Shown here piece by piece: positions 36,418 to 43,899 of a stretch of DNA of 64,000 bases. A model generated the notes under the pieces. It searched no databases and was not told the DNA's origin. It worked only from the letters and a program-made list of their open reading frames with translations. This DNA is from an uncultured Bacteroidales bacterium (GTDB taxonomy: Bacteria > Bacteroidota > Bacteroidia > Bacteroidales > ML635J-15). Made by a program: the position numbers and the translations under genes. The stretch lies in NCBI GenBank assembly GCA_937899245.1, contig CALDKB010000050.1, positions 13,359 through 77,358 on the forward strand, written 5' to 3'. Position 1 is the first letter of the stretch. Each line of letters opens with the position of its first letter.

Positions 36418-36903
36418 ATGAAACTACGTAACTTCATCATAGACGACGCCCCTACAATCCTTGGCTGGTGCAAAGACAAACACGCATTCCGGCTTTGGAG
36501 TGCCGACAGATATGCCGATTTCCCCGCATCGCCCGCAGAAATGCAAAAGCAATACGAAGGGAAAGAAAAATTTCCGCTTACGGCAGTTGCCAGTGAAGAG
36601 ATTGTCGGACACATATTGCTGAGATTTCCGTCTGAAGACAAAAGCATTGTCAGATTCGGATTTGTAATTGTCGACGATGAGAAACGTGGCAAAGGATACG
36701 GAAAACAAATGCTTCAACTCGCTATCGATTACGCAAAACGCAAACTTGGAGCAAAAAAGATAACATTGGGCGTGTTTAATGAAAATATATCTGCACTCGA
36801 ATGCTACAAGTCGGTTGGATTTATAATTGTTGGCGAAGATTCGTATGCAATTGACGGAGAAGAATGGAAAGGCGTGGAGATGGAGTTGAGAGTTGTGAAT
36901 TGA
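36418..36903 (+). CDS. GNAT family N-acetyltransferase
   Basis: A 161-residue acetyl-CoA-dependent acyltransferase. The acetyl-CoA loop is in FVIVDDEKRGKGYGKQMLQLAIDYA (motif A: RGKGYG), with a preceding VGHILLRF strand and the C-terminal NISALECYKSVGF. I start at ATG 36418 (MKLRNFIIDD); the longer frame overlaps the previous gene's end. Substrate unknown: could be a ribosomal protein, amino acid, aminoglycoside-like or other small amine. Tandem with a second GNAT 5 nt later. Confidence 0.88.
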   Translation: MKLRNFIIDDAPTILGWCKDKHAFRLWSADRYADFPASPAEMQKQYEGKEKFPLTAVASEEIVGHILLRFPSEDKSIVRFGFVIVDDEKRGKGYGKQMLQLAIDYAKRKLGAKKITLGVFNENISALECYKSVGFIIVGEDSYAIDGEEWKGVEMELRVVN

Positions 36904-36913
36904 GAGTTATGAA
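36886..36913 (+). repeat. 14-bp tandem duplication across the junction of the two GNAT genes
   Basis: TTGAGAGTTGTGAA (36886-36899) is followed at once by TTGAGAGTTATGAA (36900-36913), one difference. The repeat spans the stop codon of the first GNAT gene and the start codon (36909) of the second. Confidence 0.8.
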
Positions 36914-37445
36914 ATTGGAAACAGCTAGAATACTACTTCGTTCGTGGCAAGAAGCCGATGCTGAAGCTCTTTACAAGTACGCTTCAGATCCGGATGTTGG
37001 TCCGCGAGCAGGTTGGGAACCACACAAAAATGTTGAAGAGAGCCGCGAAATAATTCGAGAGCTGTTCAGCAAAGATTTTATGTGGGCTGTCGTTTGGAAA
37101 AAAACAAACGAAATTGTCGGATGCGTCGGCTATCTGCCTCACGACATGAGCAACATAAAAATCGGGGACAACGATGGCGAAGTCGGCTACTGGATTGCTA
37201 AACCATATTGGAACAAAGGCATTTGCACCGAAGCACTTAATTTGGTTATCGACTTCTGCTTCAACGAAAAAGGATTCGAGACACTTTGGGGCGACTTTTT
37301 CCTTGACAATCCAGCATCTGGACACGTTATGGAGAAATGCGGCTTCTGCGACACTGGAGAACAGAATTATTGCGAAAATCTTCAATATGGCAGCGAAAAG
37401 CCAGTGAAAATTTTGAAATTGGAACGAATAAACTATAAACAATAA
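36909..37445 (+). CDS. GNAT family N-acetyltransferase (RimJ/RimL-like)
   Basis: A 178-residue acetyltransferase of the Acetyltransf_3/RimJ-RimL type: LETARILLRSWQEADAEALYKYASDPDVG at the start, GEVGYWIAKPYWNKGICTEALNLVIDF (CoA loop with NKGIC, a variant of Q/RxxGxG/A), FFLDNPASGHVMEKCGF at the end. ATG at 36909 fits the family start. Sixth gene of the TetR array. Members of this family acetylate ribosomal protein N-termini or small toxic amines; substrate undetermined. Confidence 0.88.
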   Translation: MKLETARILLRSWQEADAEALYKYASDPDVGPRAGWEPHKNVEESREIIRELFSKDFMWAVVWKKTNEIVGCVGYLPHDMSNIKIGDNDGEVGYWIAKPYWNKGICTEALNLVIDFCFNEKGFETLWGDFFLDNPASGHVMEKCGFCDTGEQNYCENLQYGSEKPVKILKLERINYKQ

Positions 37446-37450
37446 GACTT

Positions 37451-38530
37451 ATGAAACAAATTAGACTTGTCATTTCAATCGTTGCCGCACTTGGCATAGC
37501 TTCGATAATGTCGGCACAAGTTATCGTAAAAGCAAACCCTCAATCGCAAACAAAGGAGATGGAAGAAAACGATGGCTTTCTAACTACACATTGGACGCAA
37601 AGTGCCCCATACAACCAATTCTGCCCCATGGACCCGAGTACAAGTTCTCGCAGTTATGCCGGCTGTCCCGCTGTTGCAATGGCCCAGATTATCAATATTT
37701 TAAAAAACACTAACAATACGCGTTTTAATGACAGCGACGACTATCGTCACAACTACGCAGGCCGCAGATACAACATCGATGATGATTTTGAAGAGATTGG
37801 ATTTCTTTCTTTCCCGCAACTGAACGATTATTTAGACAACATTGACGATATTTATGCAGAAAACGGAACCGTTGGTTCAAATGAAGCTGCTGCATTGATT
37901 TTTGCTTGCGGCGTGGCTTGCCAACAAGTTTATACATCCGAAGGCTCTGGAACTTTCAGTGTTCAACAGGCATACGACGGCTATTTGCGTTTTGGATTCG
38001 ACAACTGCGTATTCTTTACAGAAGCCAACGACGAAATGTATGCAATGCTGAACGAAAATTTGGAGCATGGCATTCCCGCACATCTAGCTGTTGAATCTCC
38101 AGACGGGCAAACCGGACACAATGTTGTTGTAGATGGTCGCAGAGAAGAAGGCAAATATCACATCAATTTTGGATTCGGAGGTTCACTTGACGGATGGTAC
38201 AACATCCCAGATTCGGACTTCCCTTATGGAATGTCGAAAGTAGAAGGCATAATTCTAAATATTATACCGAATTCGCCATCCAGAGCAAACGCAACGCAAC
38301 AAGATGGAATAAAAATATTTCCAAATCCCACTCACGATTTCATCACTATTGAAAACACCGACAAAACAACAAACGTATCATTCTTCAACAGTTTGGGTAT
38401 TGAAGTACAGAGCCAAAAAATTAGCGATTCAAATCGCATAAACATTTCCAATCTGTCAAAAGGAATGTATGTGGTAAAAGTGACCTCATCGCAAGGAAAA
38501 AACTATACAACGAAACTGATTATCGAATAA
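37451..38530 (+). CDS. C10 (streptopain-type) cysteine protease with T9SS sorting domain
   Basis: A 359-residue exported protease. Signal peptide to about 22 (ends MSAQ). The C10 catalytic dyad is C72 in YAGCPAVAMAQI and H223 in GQTGHNVVVDG, with FGFGGSLDGWY after it. A type A sorting tail follows (IFPNPTHDFITI ... GMYVVKV ... TKLIIE). Notable: only about 25 residues separate the signal peptide from the catalytic core, so the long Spi_C10-type propeptide of streptopain or interpain is missing. Released to the surface or medium by T9SS. Seventh gene of the TetR array. Confidence 0.88.
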   Translation: MKQIRLVISIVAALGIASIMSAQVIVKANPQSQTKEMEENDGFLTTHWTQSAPYNQFCPMDPSTSSRSYAGCPAVAMAQIINILKNTNNTRFNDSDDYRHNYAGRRYNIDDDFEEIGFLSFPQLNDYLDNIDDIYAENGTVGSNEAAALIFACGVACQQVYTSEGSGTFSVQQAYDGYLRFGFDNCVFFTEANDEMYAMLNENLEHGIPAHLAVESPDGQTGHNVVVDGRREEGKYHINFGFGGSLDGWYNIPDSDFPYGMSKVEGIILNIIPNSPSRANATQQDGIKIFPNPTHDFITIENTDKTTNVSFFNSLGIEVQSQKISDSNRINISNLSKGMYVVKVTSSQGKNYTTKLIIE

Positions 38531-38531
38531 A

Positions 38532-39149
38532 ATGAAGCAAGAAATCAATCCGCAGAATACAAAACGTGCTGCGGCCTTCAGCCTTTGGATGACCTCACCG
38601 ATGCCAATGGTAACGCTAACAAAGACTTTCGACGTAACAAATTTGACAAAGACTGCCACTAAAAACGGACACAAGTTCAATATGCTGTTGTGCTGGTGCA
38701 TCGGAAAGGCAGCAAGTCAAGTTGAGGAATTCTACACATTGCCCGAACAAGGAAAATTATTCAAATACGACCAACTGGCAATAAACGTGATAGTCAACAA
38801 CAAGCAAGGAGGAATAAACTCCTGCGACATTCGTTTGAACGACAATTTCGAACAATTCAATCAGGATTATCTTCTGCTTACCAAGTACGCCGCCGAAAAT
38901 TGCGAAAGCAAATTTCTTGACGACTGCATGGTTGTTGGCACTTCGGCAATGATTCAAACCGAATTGGACAGCATTGTAAACCAGTACACAGACAAATTCT
39001 GCAACCCGATGGTTATGTGGGGCAAATACCGCAAGAGCGAAAACACAACCTCATTGCCTATTTCATTCCAGTTTCATCACGTACAGATGGACGGTGGCCA
39101 AGGAGCTATGTTTCTAGAAATACTGCAACAGGAAATCAATAAAATCTAA
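38532..39149 (+). CDS. chloramphenicol acetyltransferase-like (CatA family) protein
   Basis: A 205-residue cytoplasmic protein of the CAT/BAHD-like fold. The catalytic HHxxxDG is present as HHVQMDGG (H183 as general base, D187). Other matches are an N-terminal ending in a Met/Pro-rich segment (MTSPMPMVTLTKTFDVT), FNMLLCWCIGKAAS, INSCDIRLNDNF and PISFQFHH. It is close in length to true CATs (about 213), but the residues that bind chloramphenicol cannot be verified by eye, so resistance is only plausible. Starts 1 nt after the C10 gene. Confidence 0.8.
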   Translation: MKQEINPQNTKRAAAFSLWMTSPMPMVTLTKTFDVTNLTKTATKNGHKFNMLLCWCIGKAASQVEEFYTLPEQGKLFKYDQLAINVIVNNKQGGINSCDIRLNDNFEQFNQDYLLLTKYAAENCESKFLDDCMVVGTSAMIQTELDSIVNQYTDKFCNPMVMWGKYRKSENTTSLPISFQFHHVQMDGGQGAMFLEILQQEINKI

Positions 39150-39151
39150 TA

Positions 39152-40033
39152 ATGAAAAAATCAAAAATATTGATATCGGTTTTATTATCGTGCATTCTGC
39201 TTATTTCATGCAGAAATACCGAATCCTTATTACAAAAGAAACTGCTTGAACTTACAAATGAGTTTCCGGGAGAAGTCGGAGTTGCAATGATATACGGCGA
39301 CGATACTATTTGTATCAATGGTGATGAACATTTCCCTATGTTCAGCGTCGCGAAATTTCATCAGGCATTGGCAATTTGTGAAATACTTCGCAAAGAAAAG
39401 CAAACAGATATAAATGTTGCGGCAAAAGATTTGAAAGCAGACACATGGAGCCCTATGCGCGAAAAATATCCCGATGGCGGAATCTTTTCTGTCAATCAAC
39501 TTCTTGAATACACACTTATCGAAAGCGACAACAATGCGTGCGACATTCTGTTTAACTTTGCAAGTCCAACCCAAGTTGACAATATAATCCATAATTGGGG
39601 CATAAAAGATTTCGGAATCGCATGGACAGAAGACGAACAGCATACCGACATAAGCCGTTGCAACGACAACTGGACAACACCATTTGCAGCAGTTCAGCTG
39701 CTAGATAGGTTTTATAACAATTACGACACCGATAAATATTCCCGTTTTGTTTGGGAAACAATGACAAAGTGCCAAACCGGAGCAAACAGAATTCCAAAAT
39801 ATATTGGTTCTCATTCAACAAAAATTGTACACAAAACGGGTACCGGTGGCATAACACCTGATGGCAAGGTAATGGGAATCAATGATATCGCTTGCATCAT
39901 TCTTCCCAACGGACAACATCTTGAACTGGCTGTTTTTATCAAGAATGCCGATTGCACACCTGCCGAATGCGAGGAACTGATTGCAAAAATTGCGAAAATT
40001 TGTTTTGAAGAAATAAATAATACCAAACAATGA
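39152..40033 (+). CDS. class A beta-lactamase, subclass A2-like, lipoprotein
   Basis: A 293-residue serine beta-lactamase. Catalytic elements are complete: S65-V-A-K68 (the SxxK), S125-D-N127 (SDN), the omega-loop glutamate E160 in TEDEQH with the downstream NWTTP, and K228-T-G230. The surrounding text (DTWSPMREKYPDGGIFSVNQLLEYTL) and TED-x-x-H omega loop are those of the CfxA/CblA/PER-type A2 group of Bacteroidota. The N-terminus ends in a lipobox (LLISC), so it should be lipid-anchored. It hydrolyses penicillins and probably cephalosporins; spectrum not readable. Ninth gene of the TetR array; overlaps the next gene by 4 nt. Confidence 0.93.
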   Translation: MKKSKILISVLLSCILLISCRNTESLLQKKLLELTNEFPGEVGVAMIYGDDTICINGDEHFPMFSVAKFHQALAICEILRKEKQTDINVAAKDLKADTWSPMREKYPDGGIFSVNQLLEYTLIESDNNACDILFNFASPTQVDNIIHNWGIKDFGIAWTEDEQHTDISRCNDNWTTPFAAVQLLDRFYNNYDTDKYSRFVWETMTKCQTGANRIPKYIGSHSTKIVHKTGTGGITPDGKVMGINDIACIILPNGQHLELAVFIKNADCTPAECEELIAKIAKICFEEINNTKQ

Positions 40034-40623
40034 ATAACGAACAAAAATTTTGTCAAAGTTGCGGAATGCCGCTAACTAATGAAATTTTAGGTACTAATGC
40101 AGACGGTAGCAAAAATGAAGAATATTGTCTGTACTGTTTCAAAGACGGCGCGTTTACAGGCGACTTCACTATGGAACAAATGGTTGAATTTTGCTCGCAA
40201 TTTGTTGAACAATATAACAAAGATGCCAGACAGAATCTAACGAGCGAAGAATACAAAAATGTTTTAAGACAATACTATCCCCACCTCAAACGTTGGAATC
40301 TTCCAGCCTACCAACTACCTCATGCAAGTTCTCCACTTAAAGCCAAACTTATCGAAGAAATAAACGCACTTGAAATTGCCGACATGCCCAAAATTGAGAA
40401 TTTGTTTGCCCTACAAGGCTCTTTCATTAATTTGGAATACAACATCAACGGCAACAAAGTGAAACTTCTCGACGACGACAAAAGTTACTGGGGCACTCAA
40501 GTTGAGAAAACAAATGCCGACCGCCGCTGCTATGGCATTGCCTGCGACGAAAAGCTCATAATTATTAGCGAATATGGCGAAAATGGCTCCGAGCCCGAAC
40601 TTGTTTTGATAAAGAAAAGATAA
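40030..40623 (+). CDS. zinc-ribbon domain protein with unknown C-terminal domain
   Basis: A 197-residue cytoplasmic protein. Residues 1-85 are a putative zinc ribbon of the PF12674 type: C8-x2-C11 (FCQSCGMPL) and C33-x2-C36 (YCLYCFKDG), then GAFTGDFTMEQMVEF. A linker leads to a C-terminal part (about 100-197) with DRRCYGIACDEKLIIISEYGE that I do not recognise; possibly a sensor or immunity-like module. Start overlaps the beta-lactamase stop by 4 nt (ATGA), which indicates translational coupling. Confidence 0.78.
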   Translation: MNNEQKFCQSCGMPLTNEILGTNADGSKNEEYCLYCFKDGAFTGDFTMEQMVEFCSQFVEQYNKDARQNLTSEEYKNVLRQYYPHLKRWNLPAYQLPHASSPLKAKLIEEINALEIADMPKIENLFALQGSFINLEYNINGNKVKLLDDDKSYWGTQVEKTNADRRCYGIACDEKLIIISEYGENGSEPELVLIKKR

Positions 40624-40624
40624 T

Positions 40625-41122
40625 ATGAAACGCATCAGGCAATATTTGGGAATAATTGTAGCACTGCTGGCATACTACATCATACACGAAGGAGCACATG
40701 CTATTTATGCATTGGCAAACGGAGTTTTCAAGCAAATTAACTTTATGGCATTGGGCATTCAAATTGACGTTTTGCGCGAACAAATGTCCGATGCCCAGCT
40801 TGGTTGGTTCTGTTTTGTTGGTCCAATAGCAACTTTTGTTGCCGCCTGGATTATGGTTTTGTTCAGCAAACGGATATGTTCGCTTAAAAACAAAATGTTC
40901 AAGGCTATTTGCTGGTATGGATCTCTAATCCTATTGCTACTCGACCCGCTCTATTTATCTGTTATCTACCACTTTGTAGGTGGCGGCGATATGAATGGAA
41001 TAAGTCTTTTGATGCCAGAAACTGTTGCTGCAATTATCTTCGGAATCATCTTCGTGCTACACATAGTTTTAGTATGGAAGATTTTATGGCCTCGCTACAC
41101 AAAATCTATCAATAACGATTAA
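40625..41122 (+). CDS. M50-like membrane protein with HExxH
   Basis: A 165-residue integral membrane protein with about four hydrophobic segments. The first contains H21-E-G-A-H25 in YYIIHEGAHAIYAL, i.e. the zinc-binding HExxH of site-2-protease/M50-type intramembrane peptidases, and a later LLLLDPLYLSV may supply the distant aspartate. It is much smaller than RseP and lacks PDZ domains. Function undetermined; may be a zinc peptidase or an inactive relative. One nt after the zinc-ribbon gene. Confidence 0.7.
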   Translation: MKRIRQYLGIIVALLAYYIIHEGAHAIYALANGVFKQINFMALGIQIDVLREQMSDAQLGWFCFVGPIATFVAAWIMVLFSKRICSLKNKMFKAICWYGSLILLLLDPLYLSVIYHFVGGGDMNGISLLMPETVAAIIFGIIFVLHIVLVWKILWPRYTKSINND

Positions 41123-41123
41123 A

Positions 41124-41909
41124 ATGGCAGACAAACGAAACATATTCACCGGCTGGAATCCATGGCACGGATGCACAAAGGTAAGTCCGGGGTGCAAATA
41201 TTGCTATGTCTATCGACAAGATGAAATGTACGGCAGCGAAGTTGCAAGTAGCTTATGCCGCAAAACCGCCGCCTTCGACCTCCCTATTAAGCGCAAGCGC
41301 GACAAATCGTGGAAAATCGAAAGCGGAGATGTTGTATTCACTTGTTTTACCTCCGATTTTCTATTGAAAGATGCCGATAAATGGCGCTCCGAATGCTGGC
41401 AGATGATGAAACAAAGGCACGACCTCTGGTTTTACTTCTTTACCAAACGCATCGATCGCTTTTTGGAATGCATTCCCGACGACTGGGGCGACGGCTACGA
41501 CAATGTACTTGTTGGCTGCACTATCGAAAACCAAGAAATGACAGATTATAGACTTCCAATATTCAAAACCTGTCCAATCAAGCACAAGAGCATCATCGCT
41601 GCACCAATGATTGGACCAATAAATATCGCCGAATACTTGGACGAAACGATTGAAGAAGTGTCTGTTGGCGGCGAATCCGGCTACAATGCACGACCATGCG
41701 ACTATGGCTGGGTACTATCGCTTCGCGAACAATGCATCGAAAATAACGTTCCATTTCGTTTTCACCAAACTGGAGCCCGACTCTTAAAAGACGGGCACCT
41801 TTATAGCATTCCCCGTTGCCACCAGCACAGCCAGGCAAACAAGGCGAACATTGATTTTCGCATAGAGAATAATACGACACCAGAAACTGCAAATTACAAT
41901 GGAGATTGA
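41124..41909 (+). CDS. DUF5131 family protein (phage Gp37/Gp68-like)
   Basis: A 261-residue protein of the Gp37/Gp68 family known from phages and bacteria. It has a conserved WNPWHGCTKVSPGCKYCYV with C17-x6-C24-x2-C27, reminiscent of a radical-SAM or iron-sulphur cluster site, and VVFTCFTSDFL, FFTKRIDRF, VGCTIENQE and GGESGYNARPC as family landmarks. Catalytic activity unproved. Last gene of the TetR array, 1 nt after the M50-like gene and 4 nt before the end of the convergent deiminase gene. Confidence 0.85.
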   Translation: MADKRNIFTGWNPWHGCTKVSPGCKYCYVYRQDEMYGSEVASSLCRKTAAFDLPIKRKRDKSWKIESGDVVFTCFTSDFLLKDADKWRSECWQMMKQRHDLWFYFFTKRIDRFLECIPDDWGDGYDNVLVGCTIENQEMTDYRLPIFKTCPIKHKSIIAAPMIGPINIAEYLDETIEEVSVGGESGYNARPCDYGWVLSLREQCIENNVPFRFHQTGARLLKDGHLYSIPRCHQHSQANKANIDFRIENNTTPETANYNGD

Positions 41910-41913
41910 CTTG

Positions 41914-42744
41914 CTATTCCATTGTAGTCCATGTGCAACAATTCAGTCCGCCTCCGTTCTTTATGACATCCGGACAATAACACGATACAATTCGACCCTT
42001 ATATGATGGCATTACAGCTTCAATCTGCTCCAATGCCTCCTGGTCAGAATCGCAATTCAAAGCTGGAACAACTAGCACCTTATCAGTTTGTAGCCAGTTG
42101 ATATAAGCCCAACCATCCGGATTTTGCGGTTTCGACTTGAAATTCAATTCAACAACATTCTTGAAATGAGGTTTCAGACACTTACGGAAACGTACAGCCA
42201 TACTCTTGTCAAACTGCCTATAGTTTGTCATAAGTATCGTATCATCATCCACATAGCGACAAATACCGTCTGCGTGCCCAAAGATTTCATTCGTATCCCA
42301 TGGCAGAAAAATTATTTCCGCATTAATAGCCTTCTCAAGTTTGTCAATCAGATCAAAGGGCCTATATTGCGGATTTTCTTCTAAGACCTTTGCTGTCATT
42401 ACGACCTTGTTTCCACATCGAACAACATTTCCTCCATCAATGATAATGCTGTTGATTGTTGTGTCAACAGTTATGCCCAAATCTTTTATTGCATACCAAT
42501 TGTATGTCTCAAGATCTCCATTTCCACACAGATAGTCGGGATGATAGTAAAAATTTTGGAATCTTTCTTTGCTCACCTGCATAGGCATATAGTCGCGACA
42601 CCAAATGTCCTTTGTGTTTTTAAGATAATGAGTCACCACCTTCCATTCATCAAGAATGGCCTTTAGGTTTTGATTGGTTTGGCATGCCTTCTCGGGCAGA
42701 AGGTCGGAGAGGTAAACCCTGTTCATTTGTGAATCTTGTATCAT
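41914..42744 (-). CDS. agmatine deiminase/peptidylarginine deiminase-family protein
   Basis: A 276-residue guanidine-modifying enzyme of the AguA/PAD fold. The catalytic set is visible: D51 in WCRDYMP, H in EIFGHADGICR (about 161), and the nucleophile C269 in GGGLNCCTW. No signal peptide, unlike Porphyromonas PPAD. Shorter than typical AguA (about 340-370), with a shortened N-terminus. Probably converts agmatine or a related guanidino compound; free-standing, convergent with the TetR array. Confidence 0.85.
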   Translation of the reverse strand: MIQDSQMNRVYLSDLLPEKACQTNQNLKAILDEWKVVTHYLKNTKDIWCRDYMPMQVSKERFQNFYYHPDYLCGNGDLETYNWYAIKDLGITVDTTINSIIIDGGNVVRCGNKVVMTAKVLEENPQYRPFDLIDKLEKAINAEIIFLPWDTNEIFGHADGICRYVDDDTILMTNYRQFDKSMAVRFRKCLKPHFKNVVELNFKSKPQNPDGWAYINWLQTDKVLVVPALNCDSDQEALEQIEAVMPSYKGRIVSCYCPDVIKNGGGLNCCTWTTME

Positions 42745-42926
42745 AGTTACATAAATTTAGTCGGTGCAAAGAACAAGGAGATTTTACAGCTAGCCAAAAA
42801 TAGTTTGTTAAAAGTTGTTAAATCTTCGCAAATACTTATTTTATATATAATATAAATTCATTAAAACAATATCAATAATAATTTTATTATCTATTTACTA
42901 ATGGAGAAAAAAATCAAAAAATGTCT

Positions 42927-42958
42927 TGACTCGTTCCCTACGTCATGCTTTAACTTTG
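42927..42958 (+). promoter_or_regulatory. promoter with candidate MerR-type operator
   Basis: The -7 box TAACTTTG (42951-42958) is exact. The dyad TGAC (42927-42930) and GTCA (42942-42945), 11 nt apart, lies just upstream between the expected -33 element and the -7 box, where MerR-family regulators bind and distort the spacer. Confidence 0.5.
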
Positions 42959-42979
42959 CAGCAAATTGCGCAATGAGAG

Positions 42980-43807
42980 ATGAACAACAACAAATTAAAA
43001 ATCGGAGATTTTTCACGGCTTTGCCATGTTACGGTAAGAACACTTAGGCACTACGAAGAGATTGGACTTTTCGTACCCGAAATAGTTGACGAATGGACTG
43101 GATACCGCTATTATTCGGTCGGACAATTTCAGAAAATGCAAAGCATAATGGCACTGAAAGAATTGGGATTTTCATTAGAAGAGATTCGCGAACTCTACGA
43201 AGACAACACCCACTACCCTTCCGCCAAGACACTTGAAGAGAAAATTCGCACTTGCGAACAAGAACTTCAACGACTCCGCAGACGTCAAACTCAATTAAAG
43301 GCTGTGTTGAATTTCCAGAAAAAGAAACAAAAAATGAAAAACATCACAATTGAGAAACTACCAGCAATAATAGCTGCAACACACAGAACAACAATCGAAT
43401 CGTACGAAAGTCTAGGGAAACTTTGCATCGAAGTCGTCGGTCCCGAAATGATGCGTCTCGGCTGCAAATGCCCCGAACCTGGCTACTGCTACACCATCGA
43501 GCACGGCGGCTACAAGCCCAAAGACATCGACATCGAGTATGTAGAACAAGTTTCTGAAAAAGGCACCGACTCCGACATAATCAAGTTCAAGGAGATTCCC
43601 GAAGTTCCGACAGCAGTTTGCGCAAAAGCCTATGGACCATACAACAGACTTTACCAAGCTTACCAAGACACTTTTGCATGGATTGAAAACGAAGGATACA
43701 AGATTGTTGGCGACGCACGTGCCAACTATGTCGATGGCATCTGGAACGAAGCCAATCCGGAGAAATGGCTGACTATCATTCAGGTACCGGTAGAAAAAGC
43801 AAAATAA
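42980..43807 (+). CDS. MerR family regulator with GyrI-like effector domain
   Basis: A 275-residue two-domain regulator. MerR-type winged HTH at 1-75 (LKIGDFSRLCHVTVRTLRHYEEIGLFVP, then GYRYYSVGQFQKMQSIMALKELGFSLEEIRELY), a coiled coil to about 112, then a GyrI-like/SoxS-like ligand domain (LPAIIAATHRT to KWLTIIQVPVEK) with VCAKAYGPYNRLYQAYQDTFAWI. The architecture equals BmrR/TipA-like regulators that bind hydrophobic drugs or dyes. Followed by a terminator, so it does not visibly co-transcribe a target gene; autoregulation is likely from the dyad. Confidence 0.92.
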   Translation: MNNNKLKIGDFSRLCHVTVRTLRHYEEIGLFVPEIVDEWTGYRYYSVGQFQKMQSIMALKELGFSLEEIRELYEDNTHYPSAKTLEEKIRTCEQELQRLRRRQTQLKAVLNFQKKKQKMKNITIEKLPAIIAATHRTTIESYESLGKLCIEVVGPEMMRLGCKCPEPGYCYTIEHGGYKPKDIDIEYVEQVSEKGTDSDIIKFKEIPEVPTAVCAKAYGPYNRLYQAYQDTFAWIENEGYKIVGDARANYVDGIWNEANPEKWLTIIQVPVEKAK

Positions 43808-43816
43808 TTTATTTGC

Positions 43817-43855
43817 AGTAGCGATGACTTTTAAAATGCATCGCTACTATTTTAT
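43817..43855 (+). terminator. terminator after the MerR/GyrI gene
   Basis: AGTAGCGATG (43817-43826) pairs perfectly with CATCGCTACT (43839-43848), then ATTTTAT. Confidence 0.75.
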
Positions 43856-43887
43856 ATGACAAAGACTTTCATGCCGTTGCAAAATAT

Positions 43888-43895
43888 TACCTTTG
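43888..43895 (+). promoter_or_regulatory. -7 promoter box for DUF4832 gene, giving a leaderless transcript
   Basis: TACCTTTG exact match, only 4 nt before the ATG at 43900, which is where transcription should begin. Confidence 0.55.
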
Positions 43896-43899
43896 CAAC

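Noticed and set aside
41124..41909. Prophage remnant because of the Gp37/Gp68 match
   Set aside because: DUF5131 proteins are common outside phages; no other phage gene is near.
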